The notes beneath the pieces are model-generated. The model searched no databases. It was not told the DNA's origin and saw nothing but the letters and a program-made list of their open reading frames with translations. A program made the translations under genes and the position numbers. Shown one piece after another: positions 60,029-64,000 of a stretch of DNA of 64,000 bases (positions within the stretch are counted from its first letter, which is position 1; each line of letters begins with the position of its first letter). The stretch is from Dermabacter hominis NBRC 106157 (GTDB lineage: Bacteria > Actinomycetota > Actinomycetes > Actinomycetales > Dermabacteraceae). The stretch spans positions 248,001 to 312,000 of the forward strand of contig NZ_BCSI01000001.1 of the NCBI RefSeq assembly GCF_001570785.1. Direction: 5' to 3'.

Positions 60029-62199
60029 CGATCGCCACACCATCAGAAACAACCACCCCCAACACTGCACGGGTTGGCGGGGTCGGCGAGCGGAAGGACT
60101 ACCACGCGCTCAACGCCCAGCTGAACCTGTTTGCGGCGGACGGGTCGATCCAGTTTGACAAGGATCACGAAGCGGCGGAGGCCTACCTGAACCAGCAGGT
60201 CATCCCGAACACGAAGCAGTTCGCTTCGGTGTGGGAACGCCTGGAGTGGCTGATCGAAAACGAGTACTACGAAGCCGAATACCTGCGCGCCTACGACAAG
60301 GACTTCGTCGAGCGCCTCCACGAACAGGCCGACGCTTTCGGGCACAAGTTCCAGACCTTCCTCGGTGCGTTTAAGTTCTTCACCTCCTACGCGCTGAAAA
60401 CCTTCGACGGCAGCCTCTTCCTCGAAAACTTCGAGCAGCGAGTTGTTGCCACGGCGCTGTTCCTCGGTCAGGGTGACGAGGAACTGGCTTCGAAGACGGT
60501 CACCGAGATCCTCTCGGGCCGTTTCCAGCCGGCAACTCCGACGTTCTTGAACGCGGGTAAGAAACAGCGCGGCGAGCTCGTGTCGTGCTTCCTGCTGCGC
60601 GTTGAAGACAATCTCGAATCGATTGGCCGCAGCGTTAACTCTGCGCTGCAGCTGTCCAAGCGCGGCGGCGGTGTGGCGCTGCTGCTGTCAAACCTCCGCG
60701 AGGCGGGTGCCCCGATTAAGCAGGTCGAGAACCAGGCTTCCGGTGTTGTTCCCGTGATGAAGATCCTCGAAGACAGCTTCAGCTACGCGAACCAGCTCGG
60801 CGCTCGCCAGGGCGCAGGCGCTGCGTACCTGCACGCGCACCACCCCGACATTATGCGGTTCCTCGACACGAAGCGTGAAAACGCTGACGAGAAGATCCGC
60901 ATTAAGACCCTGTCGGTTGGGGTTGTGATTCCGGATGTGACCTTCGAACTGGCTAAGCAGAACAAAGATATGCACCTGTTTAGCCCCTACGATGTGCTTC
61001 GCGAAACCGGTATTCCGCTTTCGGATCAGTCAATCACCGAGCGCTACGACGAGTTCGTCGCGAACCCGCGGATCCGCAAGACCACGATCAGCGCGCGCGA
61101 GTTCTTCAAGACCCTCGCTGAGCTGCAGTTCGAGTCGGGCTACCCGTACGTGCTGTTCGAAGACACTGTGAACCGTGCGAACCCGCTCGAGGGGCACATC
61201 AACATGTCGAACCTGTGCTCGGAGATTCTGCAGGTGAACACCGCCTCTGAGTACGACGCCGCAATCGGGTACGAGACGATCGGTCACGACATTTCGTGCA
61301 ACCTCGGCTCGCTGAACATTGCGCAGGCAATGGCCAGCCCGGACTTCGGCGCAACCGTTGAGATTGCGGTGCGGGCGCTGACGAGTGTGTCGGATCAGAC
61401 CGACATTCAGGCGGTGCCGTCAATTGCCGAGGGTAACCGTGCGTCACACGCCATCGGCCTCGGCCAGATGAACCTGCACGGCTACCTCGCTTCGCAGCGC
61501 ATCCACTACGGCAGCGAAGAGGGAATTGACTTCACCGACGCGTACTTCCGCACGGTGACCTACCACGCGCTGCGCGCTTCGAACCAGCTGGCGATTGACC
61601 GCGGTGCGACCTTCGCGGGCTTCGAGAAGAGCGACTACGCTGACGGCAGCTACTTCGACCGTTACACGGCCGAGGAGTGGGTGCCAGAAACCGCGCGGGT
61701 GCGTGAGCTCTTCGCCGAGGCTGGAGTTGCGCTGCCGACGGTTGCGGACTGGGAACAGCTGCGCGAGTCGATCCGCGAACACGGTATCTACAACGCGTAC
61801 CTGCAGGCGGTGCCACCGACCGGGTCGATTAGCTACGTGAACAACTCGACGGCTTCGATCCACCCGATCGCCTCGAAGATTGAGATTCGTAAAGAGGGCA
61901 AGCTCGGCCGCGTGTACTACCCGGCTCCGCACATGACAAACGACAACCTCGAGTTCTTCGAAGACGCCTACGAAATCGGCGCCGAGAAGATCATCGACAC
62001 CTACGCTGCTGCGACCAAGCACGTGGATCAGGGTCTGTCGCTCACGCTATTCTTTAAAGACGAGGCGACCACTCGCGACATCAACCGCGCGCAGATCTAC
62101 GCGTGGCGCAAGGGCATCAAGACGCTGTACTACATCCGCCTGCGCCAGCCCGCGCTCGAGGGAACCGAGATCGAAGGCTGCGTTTCCTGCGCGCTGTAG
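60025..62199 (+). CDS. nrdE: Class Ib-type ribonucleotide reductase catalytic subunit NrdE
   Basis: The 724-residue alpha subunit reduces ribonucleoside diphosphates. It has [11 protein letters not shown] (first redox Cys), [12 protein letters not shown] with the thiyl-radical Cys, [46 protein letters not shown] and the C-terminal redox pair CVSCAL. There is no ATP-cone at the N-terminus, as usual for NrdE. The ATG overlaps the nrdI stop. nrdF follows after 102 bases. The small-subunit interface tyrosines are present in the YYIRLRQ region. Confidence 0.96.
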   Translation: MTIATPSETTTPNTARVGGVGERKDYHALNAQLNLFAADGSIQFDKDHEAAEAYLNQQVIPNTKQFASVWERLEWLIENEYYEAEYLRAYDKDFVERLHEQADAFGHKFQTFLGAFKFFTSYALKTFDGSLFLENFEQRVVATALFLGQGDEELASKTVTEILSGRFQPATPTFLNAGKKQRGELVSCFLLRVEDNLESIGRSVNSALQLSKRGGGVALLLSNLREAGAPIKQVENQASGVVPVMKILEDSFSYANQLGARQGAGAAYLHAHHPDIMRFLDTKRENADEKIRIKTLSVGVVIPDVTFELAKQNKDMHLFSPYDVLRETGIPLSDQSITERYDEFVANPRIRKTTISAREFFKTLAELQFESGYPYVLFEDTVNRANPLEGHINMSNLCSEILQVNTASEYDAAIGYETIGHDISCNLGSLNIAQAMASPDFGATVEIAVRALTSVSDQTDIQAVPSIAEGNRASHAIGLGQMNLHGYLASQRIHYGSEEGIDFTDAYFRTVTYHALRASNQLAIDRGATFAGFEKSDYADGSYFDRYTAEEWVPETARVRELFAEAGVALPTVADWEQLRESIREHGIYNAYLQAVPPTGSISYVNNSTASIHPIASKIEIRKEGKLGRVYYPAPHMTNDNLEFFEDAYEIGAEKIIDTYAAATKHVDQGLSLTLFFKDEATTRDINRAQIYAWRKGIKTLYYIRLRQPALEGTEIEGCVSCAL

Positions 62200-62301
62200 T
62201 CGCGTTCGCGCCCGTGCTGCGCGCGCGGGCGCACCGCGCGCCGTCCGCGCACTCCGCGCACTGACCACCAGACACCACTAGTGAAAGAGCTTTATTGAAC
62301 T

Positions 62302-63330
62302 ATGACTGATCCGTTGAACACCGACCGCCCGCTGCAAGAGATCTCGGTCACCCCGCCGTCGTACCGCCACGACCCGGCAGCGCGGCTGCGCCCCATTAAC
62401 TGGAACCGCGTCACCGACGACAAAGACCTCGAGGTGTGGAACCGTCTGACCGCGAACTTCTGGCTGCCAGAGAAGGTGCCGCTGTCAAACGACATCCCCG
62501 CGTGGCAGAAAATGACCCAGGAAGAGCGCACCCTCACGATGCGCGTCTTCACCGGTCTGACCATGCTCGACACCGTGCAGGCAACTGTCGGTGAGATCGT
62601 GCAGATCCAAGACTCCCGCACCGAACACGAAGAGGCCGTCTACACCAACATTGCGTTCATGCAGTCGGTGCACGCCCGCTCGTACTCCTCGGTGTTCTCA
62701 ACGCTGACGAGCACCCCGGAAATCGACGACGCCTACCGCTGGGCAGTTGCCAACGATCTGCTGCAGGAACGCTGCAAGAAGGTGCTGCACCACTACTACG
62801 GCGATGATCCGCTCAAGCGTAAAGTGTCTTCGACGCTGCTGTCGTCGCTGCTGCTGTACGCAGGGTTCTACCTGCCGCTGCACTTCTCGGTGCACGCGAC
62901 ACTGACGAACACCGCAGACATGATCCGCCTGATTCTGCGTGACAAGGCAGTGCATGGTTACTACTCTGGTTACAAGTACCAGCGCGGACTCGAGACGCAG
63001 AGCAAAGAGCGTCAGGAAGAGATGCGCAAGTTCACCTTCGACCTGCTGGAAGAGCTCTACGAGCTTGAGCTGCAGTACTCGGGTGAGCTGTACGAGCCGC
63101 TCGGCCTGATGGACGACGTTGCCGTGTTCGTGCGTTACAACGCGAACAAGGCGCTGATGAACCTCGGTTACCCGTCGCGGTTTACCGCTGAAGAGACCGA
63201 AGTGAACCCTGAGATTCTCGCGGCGCTGTCACCTGGCAGCAACGAAAACCACGACTTCTTCAGTGGATCAGGATCGAGCTACATCATCGGTAAGGGCGAA
63301 GACACCACCGACGACGACTGGGACTTCTAG
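62302..63330 (+). CDS. nrdF: Ribonucleotide reductase radical subunit NrdF with QSK substitutions (metal-free class Ie type)
   Basis: The 342-residue protein aligns with E. coli NrdF along its length (INWNRVTDDKDLEVWNRLT, NFWLPEKVPLSNDIPAWQ, GSGSSY near the end). Of the six metal ligands, Asp (D90) and both His (H124, H218) remain, but the three Glu are replaced: Q121 in AFMQSVHARSY, S181 in LLSSLLLYAG and K215 in LRDKAVHGYY. This Q-S-K set defines one branch of class Ie R2 proteins, which carry no metal and use a DOPA radical on the tyrosine equivalent to Y128. NrdI, needed for that hydroxylation, is in the operon. Confidence 0.95.
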   Translation: MTDPLNTDRPLQEISVTPPSYRHDPAARLRPINWNRVTDDKDLEVWNRLTANFWLPEKVPLSNDIPAWQKMTQEERTLTMRVFTGLTMLDTVQATVGEIVQIQDSRTEHEEAVYTNIAFMQSVHARSYSSVFSTLTSTPEIDDAYRWAVANDLLQERCKKVLHHYYGDDPLKRKVSSTLLSSLLLYAGFYLPLHFSVHATLTNTADMIRLILRDKAVHGYYSGYKYQRGLETQSKERQEEMRKFTFDLLEELYELELQYSGELYEPLGLMDDVAVFVRYNANKALMNLGYPSRFTAEETEVNPEILAALSPGSNENHDFFSGSGSSYIIGKGEDTTDDDWDF

Positions 63331-63389
63331 GCTCAAGGGCTTAACGGCTCGAGGGCTCAGCGGCTCGATTCGGGCCGCACCGTCCGAAT

Positions 63390-63450
63390 AGCGCACCGCG
63401 GGTTGGACGCTGGCACACGCCGGCAACCTTCCCGCGGTGCGCTGTTTTGT
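63390..63450 (+). terminator. Terminator after nrdF
   Basis: A perfect 13-bp stem (AGCGCACCGCGGG with CCCGCGGTGCGCT) encloses a 28-base loop and is followed by GTTTTGT. It closes the nrdIEF unit. Confidence 0.85.
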
Positions 63451-63469
63451 GCCCGAGCCAGCGCGATTC

Positions 63470-63529
63470 TTGTCGACTATGATCGACAAAACCTCCGCAA
63501 AGTAGCAGCTTGTCGACTATACTCGACAA
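63470..63529 (+). promoter_or_regulatory. Two palindromic operator-like sites upstream of the AAA ATPase gene
   Basis: TTGTCGA-CTATGA-TCGACAA (63470-63489) and TTGTCGA-CTATAC-TCGACAA (63510-63529) are perfect 7-bp-arm palindromes with centres 40 bases apart. Each spacer contains a -10-like hexamer (TATGAT, TATACT). Binding of a dimer to both sites could shut off tandem promoters. Confidence 0.65.
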
Positions 63530-63544
63530 GACAGGGAGGTTTGT

Positions 63545-64000
63545 GGTGGACAGAATCATTGAACGCCCGAGATACTTTTCGCGGATCCAGCCCTTTATCG
63601 ACAAACCCCTCGTGAAGGTGCTCACCGGTGTGCGTCGCTGCGGCAAATCTACGATTCTGCAGCAGCTGCAAGAAGTGATTCGCGCGGGCAGCGCTGATCC
63701 ACAAGTGTTTGCGATGAATTTTGAGTCCGCTGACGGGCTTCACATCACAGACGCAGCGGCGCTGCTACGGCGCATCGAAGCCGAAAACCTCAACAAAAAC
63801 ACCCGCGCGTATTTCTTCTTTGACGAAATTCAGCAGGTCGCCGACTGGGAGAAAGCCATCAACGCGATCCGCGTCGACTATGACGCAGATATCTATGTCA
63901 CCGGGTCGAATTCGCGCATGCTTTCCGGTGATCTCGTCACACATCTTGCCGGTCGCTACGTTGAGTTCTTGATCCAACCGTTTTCGTTTGCGGAATTTGT
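63545..64000 (+). CDS. AAA_14/DUF4143-type ATPase (partial, runs off the window)
   Basis: The first 152 codons begin MDRIIERPRYFSRIQPFIDK and have Walker A TGVRRCGKSTIL, Walker B AYFFFDEIQQV and VTGSNSRMLSGDLVTHLAGRY, the start of the sensor region. This is the ATP-binding half of AAA_14 proteins, which usually end in a DUF4143 domain outside this window. Such proteins are common in host-associated bacteria and their role is unclear. GGGAGG lies 5 bases before the GTG at 63545. Two palindromes upstream suggest tight regulation. Confidence 0.85.

Noticed and set aside
62302-63330. NrdF substitutions as sequencing errors or a dying gene
   Set aside because: The three changes hit exactly the positions known to change together in class Ie enzymes, while the rest of the protein is highly conserved.
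63470-63529. The paired palindromes as a minimal CRISPR array
   Set aside because: There are only two units, they are palindromic and 20 bases apart edge to edge, they overlap -10 boxes, and no cas genes are near.

Overview
The window is high-GC (roughly two-thirds G+C by eye), densely coded chromosomal DNA from an actinobacterium. The clade-specific evidence is mycothiol S-conjugate amidase (mca) beside greA and a DUF4307 gene, a DUF4245 gene, actinobacterial ribosomal-protein order (rpsM-rpsK-rpoA-rplQ without rpsD), and many genes whose only upstream signal is a -10 hexamer 6-7 nt before the start codon (leaderless transcripts). A Micrococcales organism, possibly Dermabacter-like, is my best guess; the family is inference. 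Pyruvate formate-lyase, LPXTG and SLH surface proteins and a probable metal-free ribonucleotide reductase suggest a facultatively anaerobic host-associated life.

Layout. 1-2.3 kb: end of the ribosomal/RNA polymerase operon. 2.3-5.5 kb: a Tat-exported SLH-domain amidase overlapping a CsaB-like pyruvyl transferase that could make its wall ligand. 5.6-13 kb: purL, a MaoC-fold protein, fmdB-fmdA, an RsmC-like methyltransferase and purS-purQ. 13-17.3 kb: a metallo-beta-lactamase-fold protein, pflA, and a pyruvate formate-lyase whose glycyl-radical domain is a separate 83-residue gene. 17.4-25 kb: purC-purD, truA, rplM-rpsI, an AspT-type transporter and glmM. 25-31.8 kb: duplicated terminators, coaA, glmS, then acpS, an alr-tsaE fusion, tsaB and rimI. 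31.8-36 kb: repeat-containing spacer, an ABC exporter and an AI-2E family protein. 36-45.5 kb: greA-DUF4307-mca-small protein-hemolysin III-uppS-phoH-fumC-sugar kinase-DUF4245. 45.6-55.7 kb: pcp with a DUF969/DUF979 transporter, xseB-xseA, a 1532-residue LPXTG-anchored phosphoesterase and rmuC. 55.7-59.4 kb: ychF, then an accessory patch with a truncated restriction-modification gene, a truncated DUF262 gene and a 1.25 kb IS3-family element. 59.4-64 kb: nrdI-nrdE-nrdF and an AAA ATPase running off the end.

Most notable: (i) NrdF has Gln, Ser and Lys in place of three metal-binding glutamates, the signature of the metal-free, DOPA-radical class Ie enzyme; (ii) pyruvate formate-lyase is naturally split, with the catalytic cysteines in one polypeptide and the radical glycine in another; (iii) SLH amidase and CsaB-like pyruvyl transferase genes overlap, linking a wall enzyme to synthesis of its probable anchor; (iv) an IS3 element lies at a junction where a defence gene stops and does not resume, suggesting an IS-associated deletion beside nrdIEF.
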